DNA of 16,457 nt. It comes from JBCBKP01 sp038746265 (GTDB lineage: Bacteria; Planctomycetota; Phycisphaerae; Phycisphaerales; UBA1924). The position numbers were made by a program, and so were the translations under genes. The first letter of the stretch is position 1, and every line of letters starts with the position of its first letter. The notes beneath the pieces were generated by a model. It searched no databases, was not told the origin of the DNA, and worked only from the letters and a program-made list of their open reading frames with translations. Where the stretch lies: the NCBI GenBank assembly GCA_038746265.1, contig JBCDKU010000060.1:1-16457 (forward strand), read 5' to 3'. Of the stretch, positions 7,305 to 14,168 are shown piece by piece.

Positions 7305-9263
7305 CTACACATGATCCTCGCCCGGCGTCGTCCCCGTCGGCATCTTCAGCTTGCTCGAATCATGCGGCGCGTCCGCGGCCCGTTTGATGATCGTCAGCCC
7401 CTCGGGCCGGTTCTTGTCGATCTCCGAGACCACATCGCCCGCGAGCTTCCGCGCGAAGATCGACCGCTTCGTCTTGCCCATGATCAGCGTGTCGCAGCCG
7501 TACGTCACGGTGTGGTCGAGGATCTCGCCCGGGATATCCGAGCTGACGGCGTAGATCGGCACAAACGGAACGCCGTTGGCCTTCGCGAGCACCGCGACTG
7601 AGCCCAGCGACTCCTGCGCCTCGCCGTCCTCCTCGATTACCAGCTTCCGCGTCGGCGCGCCGCGATCGAGCACCTGGATCGGACGCACGAACACCGCGAA
7701 CAAGGTCGCCCCGCGGCTGCGCGCCAGGTCAACCGCGAACTCCGCCTGGTTCCGACCGCGGGCCGCGAGCATGAGCTTGGGCTTGTCCGGGTCGATGACG
7801 ACCCGCTCCGCGCGGGCCTCCGCGAGCCAGCCCGTCTTGGGCTCGGGCAGAGGCTCGCCCGTGTCCGCGCCGCGGATCGAGTTCAAGGCAAACCGCGTCC
7901 CGAGCACCAGCGCCACCAGCCCACCCGAGAACGCCGCCGACACCGGCACCGTGATGGCGATCGTCGCGCTCACCGCGAACAGAAACACCGCGATGACCGC
8001 CAGCCCCACGCGGGCGGGCGTCTTGATCTCAAGGTCGCGATCGACCGCGACCGACCCCACCGAGACCGTGATCGCGCCGCACACGCCGAGGACGTAGAGC
8101 TCCGCGAGCACCGTCACGTCACGCTCGACCGCGACGACCGCGATCGGGATCAACACGCTCGCGACCAGCCCGATCCACGGCACACCGGTGTAATTGAGCT
8201 TCTTGAGCGCGCGCGGCAGCTCCCGATCCTGCGCCATCGAATAGAGCACGGACACCATCGCCATCACCGCGGTATTCGTCGCGCTCAAGAGCAACAGCCC
8301 GAACGTGATGCCCGCGATCTGCCCGAAGATCGCGCCACCCGCGTCTCCCAGCAGGCTCTTGCCCGACTGCTTCGCGATGACCTTCATCGCCGCGTTGGTG
8401 TACTCCTTGACCTCGTCCTCGACGATCCCGATCTCTTCGAGCGCCGCCTGCTCCACCGTCATCTGCTCGATGAGCTGCGCGTGCGGCTGCGTCGAATCGA
8501 CCAGCTCCGTCCCATTGACCGTGTAGTTGAGCCCGGTCAGCGCGATGCCGAAGACCATGTTCAGCGCGACCACCTCGATCGTCACGGGCCAGATCGTCTT
8601 CTTCGCGGTCTTGCCGACGGGCTCGACCATCAGCCCCGACATGTTCGCGACCGCCTCGACGCCCGCGAGCGCCAGACAGATCCGCGTGAAGCTCACCCAG
8701 GCCTCGGTCGGCTTCGAGTGCTCGGTGAAGTACGACCACTCGATCGCGCCCACGCCCTTGAAGAAGAACGGGATGCACAGGACCGCCATGATCGCCGACA
8801 CGCCCAGCGCGATGATCGCAATGAACCCCGCGAATCGGCCCGCCGCTTTCGCGCCGAACCAGTTGATCGCGCCGATCAGCCCGATCGTCGCCGCGGAGAG
8901 CGGCAGCGTGAGTGAGTCCGGCACGCCGAAGTAGTGGAACGCCTCCACCACGCTGATCGCGGCGGTCATGATGTAGCCCGAGAGCAACAGCGTGGACCCG
9001 ACCACCGCGAGCGTCGGCGAGAGCCGTTTCGCCGCCGAGTACACGCCGCCGCCGTCCGGGAAGCACCGGCAGATGATCGTGTACGCCCAGCTGACCGCGA
9101 GCATCAGCAGCCCGATGGCGGCCAGGTAGACCACCGACGCGTGGGCTGTGTAGAGGAAGGCAAGACCGAGAACGTAGAGACGGCTTGTCCCCCAGTCGCC
9201 GTAGAGAAGCGGGCCCGCGTGGAGCCATTTCAGGTTTCTCGGGCGGCTGTCGGAGACGAGCAT
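7305..9263 (-). CDS. APC-superfamily permease with C-terminal UspA domain
   Basis: The 652-residue product has about 12 hydrophobic segments between residues 28 and 460. Its signatures are those of APC amino-acid or cation permeases: CFPDGGGVYSAAKRLSP near 67-83, ALAGVEAVANMSG near 198-210 and LLLSATNTAVMA near 324-335. The first segment reads YGDWGTSRLYVLG (21-33), which recalls the GDIGTSPLY signature of Kup potassium transporters. A charged loop of about 60 residues (251-310) separates two of the membrane segments. Residues 494-628 form a UspA-like nucleotide-binding domain, with a loop at MGKTKRSIFARKLAGD (595-610) where ATP-binding members keep a G-x2-G-x9-G(S/T) motif. The domain may regulate transport in the cytoplasm. 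The substrate, amino acid or K+, cannot be told. The ATG lacks a clear Shine-Dalgarno, so a slightly different start is possible. Confidence 0.85.
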   Translation of the reverse strand: MLVSDSRPRNLKWLHAGPLLYGDWGTSRLYVLGLAFLYTAHASVVYLAAIGLLMLAVSWAYTIICRCFPDGGGVYSAAKRLSPTLAVVGSTLLLSGYIMTAAISVVEAFHYFGVPDSLTLPLSAATIGLIGAINWFGAKAAGRFAGFIAIIALGVSAIMAVLCIPFFFKGVGAIEWSYFTEHSKPTEAWVSFTRICLALAGVEAVANMSGLMVEPVGKTAKKTIWPVTIEVVALNMVFGIALTGLNYTVNGTELVDSTQPHAQLIEQMTVEQAALEEIGIVEDEVKEYTNAAMKVIAKQSGKSLLGDAGGAIFGQIAGITFGLLLLSATNTAVMAMVSVLYSMAQDRELPRALKKLNYTGVPWIGLVASVLIPIAVVAVERDVTVLAELYVLGVCGAITVSVGSVAVDRDLEIKTPARVGLAVIAVFLFAVSATIAITVPVSAAFSGGLVALVLGTRFALNSIRGADTGEPLPEPKTGWLAEARAERVVIDPDKPKLMLAARGRNQAEFAVDLARSRGATLFAVFVRPIQVLDRGAPTRKLVIEEDGEAQESLGSVAVLAKANGVPFVPIYAVSSDIPGEILDHTVTYGCDTLIMGKTKRSIFARKLAGDVVSEIDKNRPEGLTIIKRAADAPHDSSKLKMPTGTTPGEDHV

Positions 9264-9623
9264 GCGGGCGGTGCCGGCTTTCTTTCAAAATCTGACTGCT
9301 GGGTTGGAAACTGTCTCGCAGTCTGTGGAGGGGCAGAGTATAAAGATGACTTCTGTCCCGTTCTTCGGGAACTCTGTTTGTTATATGTTTGGTTTCAGGC
9401 CATCAAAGTCGAGTTCAGAACGTGGGATCATCCCGAATTGCTAAGATCCGGGCCACAATTGGCGACGTACAGGCTCTCGTCGAAGGCGTGACCGCCGGAT
9501 GAGGTGGAGTGCAGCACACCAAGCAGCGTGGCTGGCCTCACCCACCCCCCGGGTGGGCGGTGATCACGGTTTCGGGCTCGCGGCAAGGACCGCCCGAGCG
9601 AGCATTTGCGAGGTTGATCGTCC
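9264..9623. other. 360-bp intergenic gap between divergent genes
   Basis: This gap separates the divergent permease and kinase genes, so both promoters should lie here. About 9270-9450 is clearly richer in A+T than its surroundings. It holds possible -10 boxes: TATAAA (9339-9344) and TATATG (9382-9387) on plus, and TATACT (9342-9337) on minus. None has a good -35 at 16-18 nt. A hairpin (CCCACCC 9541-9547 with GGGTGGG 9551-9557) lies 66 nt before the kinase start. I see no gene: the open frames here are short and lack ribosome binding sites. Confidence 0.5.
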
Positions 9624-11108
9624 ATGCCGTCCGATTCGGTTCCAGATGGATCTCATCAAGACGCATCTCACGGCGTCGGTGCAGCGGGGGCAGCCGTGAG
9701 CAACCCCGGTGACACCGACGTCTACACCCCGCCCGCCGGCAATTCCGGCGAGAACCGCCCGAACCCGAAATCGGGAGCGGGCCAGCTCGCCGCCAGCCGA
9801 GCCGGGCAGTCCGCAGCGGGCCTGAGCCGCGCCGGCATGAGCCGGGCCGGCGGCAGCATGGCCGGTCGCGATCCGGGCGGCACCGGGTTCGACACCATCG
9901 TCGGCCGCATGGTCATCGAGCAGGGCCTCGCCACCAACGAAGAGGTCCGCCACTGCATCGAGCAAGCCAAGACCGAGGACCCCAAGGCCCGCTCGCTCTC
10001 GCAGCTGCTCATCGATAACGAGTACATCACCCGCCGCCAGCTCCAGCGCCTGCGCTCGATGGCCGAGGCCGAGAAGTCCGGCTCGCAGATCCCCGGCTAC
10101 AAGATCGTCGGCAAGCTCGGCGCCGGCGCGATGGCCCGCGTCTACAAGGCCAAGCAGATCAGCCTCGACCGCTGGGTCGCCATCAAGGTCCTGCCCGAGA
10201 AGTTCGCCAAGAACCCGCAGTTCATCCAGCGCTTCTTCGACGAGGGCCGCGCCGCTGCGCAGCTCAACCATCCCAACATCGTCCAGGCGATCGAGATCAG
10301 CAACATCGGCGATCTCTACTTCTTCGTCATGGAGTTCGTGGACGGCCGCACCGTCCATGACGACATCGTCGCGAGCCGCCGCTACGCGGAGAAGGACGCG
10401 ATCGAGGTCGTCCTGCAGGTCGCCGAGGCGCTCGACCACGCCCACGAGCGCGGCCTGATCCACCGCGACGTCAAGCCCAAGAACGTCATGATCACCAAGG
10501 GCGGCGTCGTCAAGCTCGCCGACATGGGCCTCGCCCGCGCGATCTCCGACAAGGAAGCCGCCGAAGCCGAGGCCGGCAAGGCCTTCGGCACCCCGTACTA
10601 CATCTCCCCCGAGCAGATCAAGGGCGAGAAGGACATCGGACCGCCCGCCGATATCTACTCGCTCGGCGCGACCCTCTACCACATGGTCACCGGCGCCGTC
10701 CCCTTCGACGGCAAGGACCCGACCTCCGTGATGCACAAGCATCTCAAGGAGCCGCTCAAGGCGCCCGACCACGTCAACCCCAAGCTCACCGGCGGGCTCA
10801 GCGAGGTCGTCGAGATGATGATGGCCAAGAAGGCCCGCGACCGCTACCAGTCCTGCCAAGACCTCATCGCCGACCTCCGCGCCGTCAAGGCGGGCGAGAT
10901 GCCCCCCCTCGCGCACAAGGACCTCGGCGGCGGCGACTTCGCCGGGCTCCTCAGCGCCGAGGCCTCCATCGACGTCGAAGACGGCATCCGCAAGCACCAC
11001 ACCGGCGACGGTCTCATGACCAAGCCCCCGGTCATCGCGATCCTCGCCGGTCTCGCGATCAGCCTGCTGGTCAACATCCTCCTCGCCGCCCTGCATTTCG
11101 GCGGCTGA
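9624..11108 (+). CDS. tail-anchored Ser/Thr protein kinase with MshEN-like N-terminal domain
   Basis: The product has 494 residues. Residues 1-87 are Gly/Ser/Ala-rich with SRAG-type repeats and probably disordered. Residues 88-148 (RMVIEQGLATNEEV, then LSQLLIDNEYITRRQL) resemble the N-terminal domain of GspE/MshE ATPases. A Hanks-type kinase domain follows (about 159-420): glycine loop KLGAGAMARVY (164-174), Lys188 in AIKVL, Glu207, HRDVKPKN (280-287) and DMG (300-302) in place of DFG, then GTPYYISPE (322-330). The catalytic residues K188, D282, N287 and D300 are present, so it should be active. One membrane helix (about 469-490) lies 4 residues from the C terminus, so the protein is tail-anchored and has no external sensor domain. 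GAGG 10 nt before the ATG is a weak ribosome binding site. The targets are unknown. Confidence 0.9.
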   Translation: MPSDSVPDGSHQDASHGVGAAGAAVSNPGDTDVYTPPAGNSGENRPNPKSGAGQLAASRAGQSAAGLSRAGMSRAGGSMAGRDPGGTGFDTIVGRMVIEQGLATNEEVRHCIEQAKTEDPKARSLSQLLIDNEYITRRQLQRLRSMAEAEKSGSQIPGYKIVGKLGAGAMARVYKAKQISLDRWVAIKVLPEKFAKNPQFIQRFFDEGRAAAQLNHPNIVQAIEISNIGDLYFFVMEFVDGRTVHDDIVASRRYAEKDAIEVVLQVAEALDHAHERGLIHRDVKPKNVMITKGGVVKLADMGLARAISDKEAAEAEAGKAFGTPYYISPEQIKGEKDIGPPADIYSLGATLYHMVTGAVPFDGKDPTSVMHKHLKEPLKAPDHVNPKLTGGLSEVVEMMMAKKARDRYQSCQDLIADLRAVKAGEMPPLAHKDLGGGDFAGLLSAEASIDVEDGIRKHHTGDGLMTKPPVIAILAGLAISLLVNILLAALHFGG

Positions 11109-11155
11109 GACACGACTCCGGCACCAATAACAACCCAAACAACCGCTCAAAGCTG

Positions 11156-11184
11156 TTGTAGCGGCCGCGCGACCCTGCTACCGT
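11156..11184 (+). promoter_or_regulatory. probable infC promoter
   Basis: TTGTAG (11156-11161) and TACCGT (11179-11184) are separated by exactly 17 nt, a good vegetative sigma-factor arrangement. They lie about 100 nt before the infC start and 48 nt after the kinase stop. A 7-bp hairpin (GGGGCCG 11192-11198 with CGGCCCC 11202-11208) would sit near the 5' end of the leader. A role of that hairpin in infC control is only a possibility. Confidence 0.5.
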
Positions 11185-11274
11185 TCAAGCAGGGGCCGAG
11201 GCGGCCCCGATCACGACATCAGGCGGTTTCCCGACCCGATGGCGGCGTGCGTCATCGGTCCGGTCACCACCAGC

Positions 11275-11280
11275 AAGGAG
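11275..11280 (+). promoter_or_regulatory. ribosome binding site that decides the infC start
   Basis: AAGGAG ends 7 nt before ATC 11288 but only 1 nt before TTG 11282. It therefore favours the rare ATC as the initiation codon. Confidence 0.65.
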
Positions 11281-11287
11281 TTTGAAC

Positions 11288-12091
11288 ATCGCTCGACGCA
11301 GATTCATGAGGCTCTCCGGCCCCGCGCAGCGCACCCGCGTCAACCACATGATCCGGATCAGCCCGATCCGTCTCGTGGGCCCCGACAACGAACAGATCGG
11401 TGTCGTCGATACCGCCGAGGCGCAGCGCATGGCCCAAGATCAGGGCCTCGATCTTGTAGAGGTCGTCCCGGACAGCCGGCCGCCCGTCTGCAAGATCATG
11501 GACTACGGCAAGTACCGCTACGACCTCTCCAAGAAAGAGCAGAAAACCCGCGCTGCCCAGAAGCAGAACGAGCTCAAGGAGATCCGTCTCGGCCGGTCGA
11601 TCAAGATCGACCCGCACGACGTGATGATCCGTGTCGAGCAGGCGCGCCGCTTCCTCATGGCGGGCCACAAGGTTCAGATCACCCAGCGCTTCCGCGGCCG
11701 CGAGATGATGCACAAGGAGCTGGGCCTCGACCGGCTCCGCAAGATCTGCGACGACCTGAGCGATATCTCCAAGATCGACATGGCCCCCCGCTGGGTCGGC
11801 CGTCAGACCTCGATCGTCCTGAGCCCCGACAAGAACCGCATCACCGAGATCAAGCGGAAGATGTCGGCAGAGGAGCAGGCCGCCGAAGCCAAGGCCCTCG
11901 AGGAAGCCGAGAAGGCACGCCTCGAAGCCCTCGAAGCCGACGAGGCCGACATCGATGACGACGACGACCTCGCCCACGACGCCGAGGAAGACGAGAAGTC
12001 GGGCAAGGGCTACAAGAAGGGCAAGGGCCCGGCCGACGACCGCGCCCGCAACCCTGTCGATGAAGAAATCGCCGACCTGCTCGGTGAATAA
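11288..12091 (+). CDS. infC: translation initiation factor IF-3, extended C terminus
   Basis: IF-3 binds the 30S subunit and rejects wrong initiation codons and initiator tRNA mismatches. The N domain (about 16-82) includes IRLVGPDNEQIGVVDTAEA and ends in the family signature region KYRYDLSKKEQKTR. A Lys/Gln-rich linker (EIRLGRSIKIDPHD region) leads to the C domain (to about 183), with VQITQRFRGREMMH. After that comes an extra tail of some 85 residues: a charged helix, a DIDDDDD cluster, a KGYKKGKG basic patch and an acidic end. Typical IF-3 has about 180 residues; this one has 267. The start is probably ATC, as AAGGAG is 7 nt upstream and infC is known to use AUU, AUC or AUA for autoregulation. 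TTG 11282 and ATG 11306 are alternatives. rpmI and rplT, its usual partners, do not follow. Confidence 0.93.
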   Translation: MARRRFMRLSGPAQRTRVNHMIRISPIRLVGPDNEQIGVVDTAEAQRMAQDQGLDLVEVVPDSRPPVCKIMDYGKYRYDLSKKEQKTRAAQKQNELKEIRLGRSIKIDPHDVMIRVEQARRFLMAGHKVQITQRFRGREMMHKELGLDRLRKICDDLSDISKIDMAPRWVGRQTSIVLSPDKNRITEIKRKMSAEEQAAEAKALEEAEKARLEALEADEADIDDDDDLAHDAEEDEKSGKGYKKGKGPADDRARNPVDEEIADLLGE

Positions 12092-12161
12092 CAGCGAATC
12101 TCAAGAATCGCCAGCGGTTCATCCGCCATCCGTGCGATACTAAAGGCGACGACACCGGACA

Positions 12162-12200
12162 GGCCCGGGGGTATTCGTTCCCCGGGCCGTTTGTGTTTTT
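12162..12200 (+). terminator. intrinsic terminator of infC
   Basis: A perfect 9-bp stem, GGCCCGGGG (12162-12170) with CCCCGGGCC (12180-12188), closes a 9-nt loop. A T-rich run (GTTTGTGTTTTT, 12189-12200) follows. It lies 70 nt after the infC stop, so infC is transcribed without downstream ribosomal protein genes. Confidence 0.85.
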
Positions 12201-12242
12201 GAGCCCCACAGCAAGTTCGATCACACGCGACAACGACATCAA

Positions 12243-12321
12243 AACGAGCCCCTCGCGCGAGCGAGGAGTCTTCGACGCGCATCACACCCGACCCACCCCC
12301 AGCTCGCACTGGGGGCTCGTT
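12243..12321. repeat. paired GNRA-hairpin inverted repeat, copy B
   Basis: The outer 10-bp arms, AACGAGCCCC (12243-12252) and GGGGCTCGTT (12312-12321), are perfect reverse complements. The left hairpin on plus pairs CCTCGC with GCGAGG around GCGA. This stem differs from the other copies on both sides, yet still pairs. The right hairpin on minus pairs CCCCCAGT with GCTGGGGG around GCGA and has one T-G wobble. The element lies between the convergent infC and MacB-type genes. Confidence 0.8.
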
Positions 12322-12336
12322 CCACGAGTCGCACAA

Positions 12337-12376
12337 CCCAAGTCCCCGATCCCCGGTCCCCGGTCCCTGGTCCCCG
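12337..12376 (-). repeat. 7-nt-period G-rich tail, copy B
   Basis: Read on minus, G runs of 4, 3, 4, 4, 4 and 3 recur every 7 nt or so (GGGGACC, AGGGACC, GGGGATC and similar). The array starts 3 nt after the MacB-type gene's stop codon. Together with the hairpin pair at 12243-12321 it forms the same composite as 7177-7302. Confidence 0.75.
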
Positions 12377-12379
12377 CAA

Positions 12380-13711
12380 TCAATCGTGCCGCAGCGCCAC
12401 GATCGGATCCTGCTTCGCCGCCTTGCGGGCCGGGTAGAGACCGAAGACCAGCCCTGTCAGCGCCGCCACGATGAACGCGACGATGATCGACCACACGCTG
12501 ATCGTGGTCGGCAGCTCGACGTCCGCCGGCACGTACTTGCCGATGATCGGCGTCTGCGGCAGCAGGGGGACGACGTACTTCAGCGCGAGCGAGAGCCCGA
12601 CGCCGAGCGCCACGCCGATTAGCCCGCCGGTCGCGCCGAGTACGCCGGTCTCGACGAGGAACTGGCTCACGATGTGCTTCCGCGTCGCTCCCAGCGCCCG
12701 GCGGATGCCGATCTCACGGGTGCGCTCGGTGACCGTCGCGAGCATGATGTTCATGATGCCGATGCCGCCCACGAGCAGACTGATGCCCGCGATCGCGCCC
12801 GAGATCCACTGGCCCGTCAGCGCCCGCTTGCGGGCCGTCTCGAGCAGCTCACGCGGGACGATCATCTCGATGTCGGTCATGCCCGGGTGACGGCTCTCGA
12901 GGATCCGGCGCAGGCGGGCCGAGTCCGAGAGGACCAGGTCCCGCGTGGGCGACTCGAGATAGATCTCCGCGACCTCGACCTTGGTCCGCTCGAGCGAGCC
13001 GCCGCCTCGGCGTGTCACGGTGTCGCCGAACACCTCGACCGCGGTCGTGATCGGCATGTGCACGTCGAGGTTCAGGTCACGACCGACAAGCGACGCACCC
13101 GCGCCGCCCGCGAGCCCGACGGGCTCGAGCACGCCCACGATCTCGAGGTACTTGTCGTCGATCTGCAGCGTCTGGCCCAGCGGCTCCTCGCCGACGAAGA
13201 GCTGCCGGGCGATCTCGTGCCCGATCACGCACACGAGCGAGGTGTTGGTCACGTCGCCGCTCACGAGGTAGCGGCCCTTGGCAACGCGCAGCCGGGCGAC
13301 GTCGAGCAGATCGGGGGTGGTGCCGTACGCCTGGCTGACCTTGCGAAGCGGGCCCTGAAGCACTTCGGACCCGACTTCCTTGAGCGGGACGATCCGGGCA
13401 CCCTCGAAACCCGGCTGGGCGAGCACGACCTCGAGATCCGCGCGCGTGATGCCGTACTCGAGCGTGCTGAACCCGCCACCGCCGCCGTTCTGGCCTGCTT
13501 CTGCGGGCTTCTGGCTGCGGGCGATGATGTTGCGGGCACCGAGCCTTTCGATCTCCGCGAGGGCCTGCTGCGTCGAGCCCTCGCCGATGCCGACCATCGT
13601 GATCACGGCCGCGACGCCGAAGATGATCCCGAGCGCGGTCAGGATCGAGCGGAGCAGCTGCAGGCGGAGGTTGTTGATGCCGAGCTTGATGGTCTCGAGG
13701 AGGAAGGTCAC
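12380..13711 (-). CDS. MacB/FtsX-family ABC transporter permease
   Basis: The 443-residue product is a four-helix permease of the MacB class. The first membrane helix (about 18-42, RSILTALGIIFGVAAVITMVGIG) is followed by a large periplasmic MacB_PCD domain (about 43-305). The FtsX domain then has three helices, near 308-327, 355-380 and 405-428, with the signature GIGIMNIMLATVTERTREIG and IRRALGATRK. The C terminus, YPARKAAKQDPIVALRHD, is typical. Such permeases work with an ATP-binding partner and often a MacA-type adaptor to export or pull lipoproteins or peptides across the envelope. Neither partner is in this window: infC converges downstream and an unknown gene diverges upstream. The start is GTG at 13711, with only a weak GGAG about 12 nt before it. 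The cargo is unknown. Confidence 0.9.
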   Translation of the reverse strand: MTFLLETIKLGINNLRLQLLRSILTALGIIFGVAAVITMVGIGEGSTQQALAEIERLGARNIIARSQKPAEAGQNGGGGGFSTLEYGITRADLEVVLAQPGFEGARIVPLKEVGSEVLQGPLRKVSQAYGTTPDLLDVARLRVAKGRYLVSGDVTNTSLVCVIGHEIARQLFVGEEPLGQTLQIDDKYLEIVGVLEPVGLAGGAGASLVGRDLNLDVHMPITTAVEVFGDTVTRRGGGSLERTKVEVAEIYLESPTRDLVLSDSARLRRILESRHPGMTDIEMIVPRELLETARKRALTGQWISGAIAGISLLVGGIGIMNIMLATVTERTREIGIRRALGATRKHIVSQFLVETGVLGATGGLIGVALGVGLSLALKYVVPLLPQTPIIGKYVPADVELPTTISVWSIIVAFIVAALTGLVFGLYPARKAAKQDPIVALRHD

Positions 13712-13780
13712 CGGTGGTCGGCTCCGAGCTTGGGTTCGGTCTCGTGGGGCAACGAATCTGTGCCGGTCGCCCTCAACGGA

Positions 13781-13786
13781 TAGGCT
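13781..13786 (+). promoter_or_regulatory. candidate -10 box of a leaderless gene
   Basis: TAGGCT lies 7 nt before the GTG at 13794, and no Shine-Dalgarno is present. Transcription would begin at or next to the start codon. The -35 region (CTGTGC near 13758) is a poor match. Confidence 0.4.
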
Positions 13787-13793
13787 CGACGCG

Positions 13794-14135
13794 GTGGCAT
13801 CCTACGAAGCCGAATCCGCCCGGACACCCCACATCCGCGTCGAGGTCCTCCGCGAGGACGAGGGCCCCGACGGCTGGACTTACGAGATCGACGCCGCTCA
13901 GGACGCGGATTCGCGGCTGCTCGAGCTTCGCCTCGGCTTCCGCGACCACGACCACTGGTCGGGCGGGGCCTCCCGGCCCTCGGTCGTCGCGAAGGCGGTT
14001 GTCCGGGTGCTGATCGAGCGGCTCGGGCTCGACGAGCTGCCCGGCTCCTTCGACGCCGCCCGCGGACGGAGGCTGGTGCCCGACTTCGACGAGCTCGTCG
14101 GTCCCGCGATCGAGGACGGGCCCACGAACTGCTGA
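13794..14135 (+). CDS. hypothetical protein, 113 residues
   Basis: I do not recognise this protein. It is small and acidic and has no signal peptide or membrane segment, so it is probably cytoplasmic. An N-terminal half of alternating strand-like residues (HIRVEVLRED, WTYEIDA, LLELRLGF) is followed by a helix (VVAKAVVRVLIERLG, near 63-78) and a tail with LVPDFDELVG. The codon usage is strongly GC at third positions, as in its neighbours, which supports a real gene. The GTG start is chosen because TAGGCT lies 7 nt upstream and the frame before it overlaps the divergent MacB-type gene. It ends 33 bp from the convergent gene at 14169, and that gap holds nothing notable. Confidence 0.65.
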   Translation: MASYEAESARTPHIRVEVLREDEGPDGWTYEIDAAQDADSRLLELRLGFRDHDHWSGGASRPSVVAKAVVRVLIERLGLDELPGSFDAARGRRLVPDFDELVGPAIEDGPTNC

Positions 14136-14168
14136 GCCCCACGAGCGGCGGAGCGGTGATTCGGGTGC

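Noticed and set aside
9564..11150. 528-residue open frame antisense to the kinase
   Set aside because: It reads as repetitive Leu/Asp/Val/Ala sequence opposite a gene with all kinase motifs, and has no ribosome binding site.
1217..12321. CRISPR array
   Set aside because: The repeated hairpins occur as isolated inverted pairs thousands of bases apart, not as regularly spaced direct repeats, and no cas genes are present.
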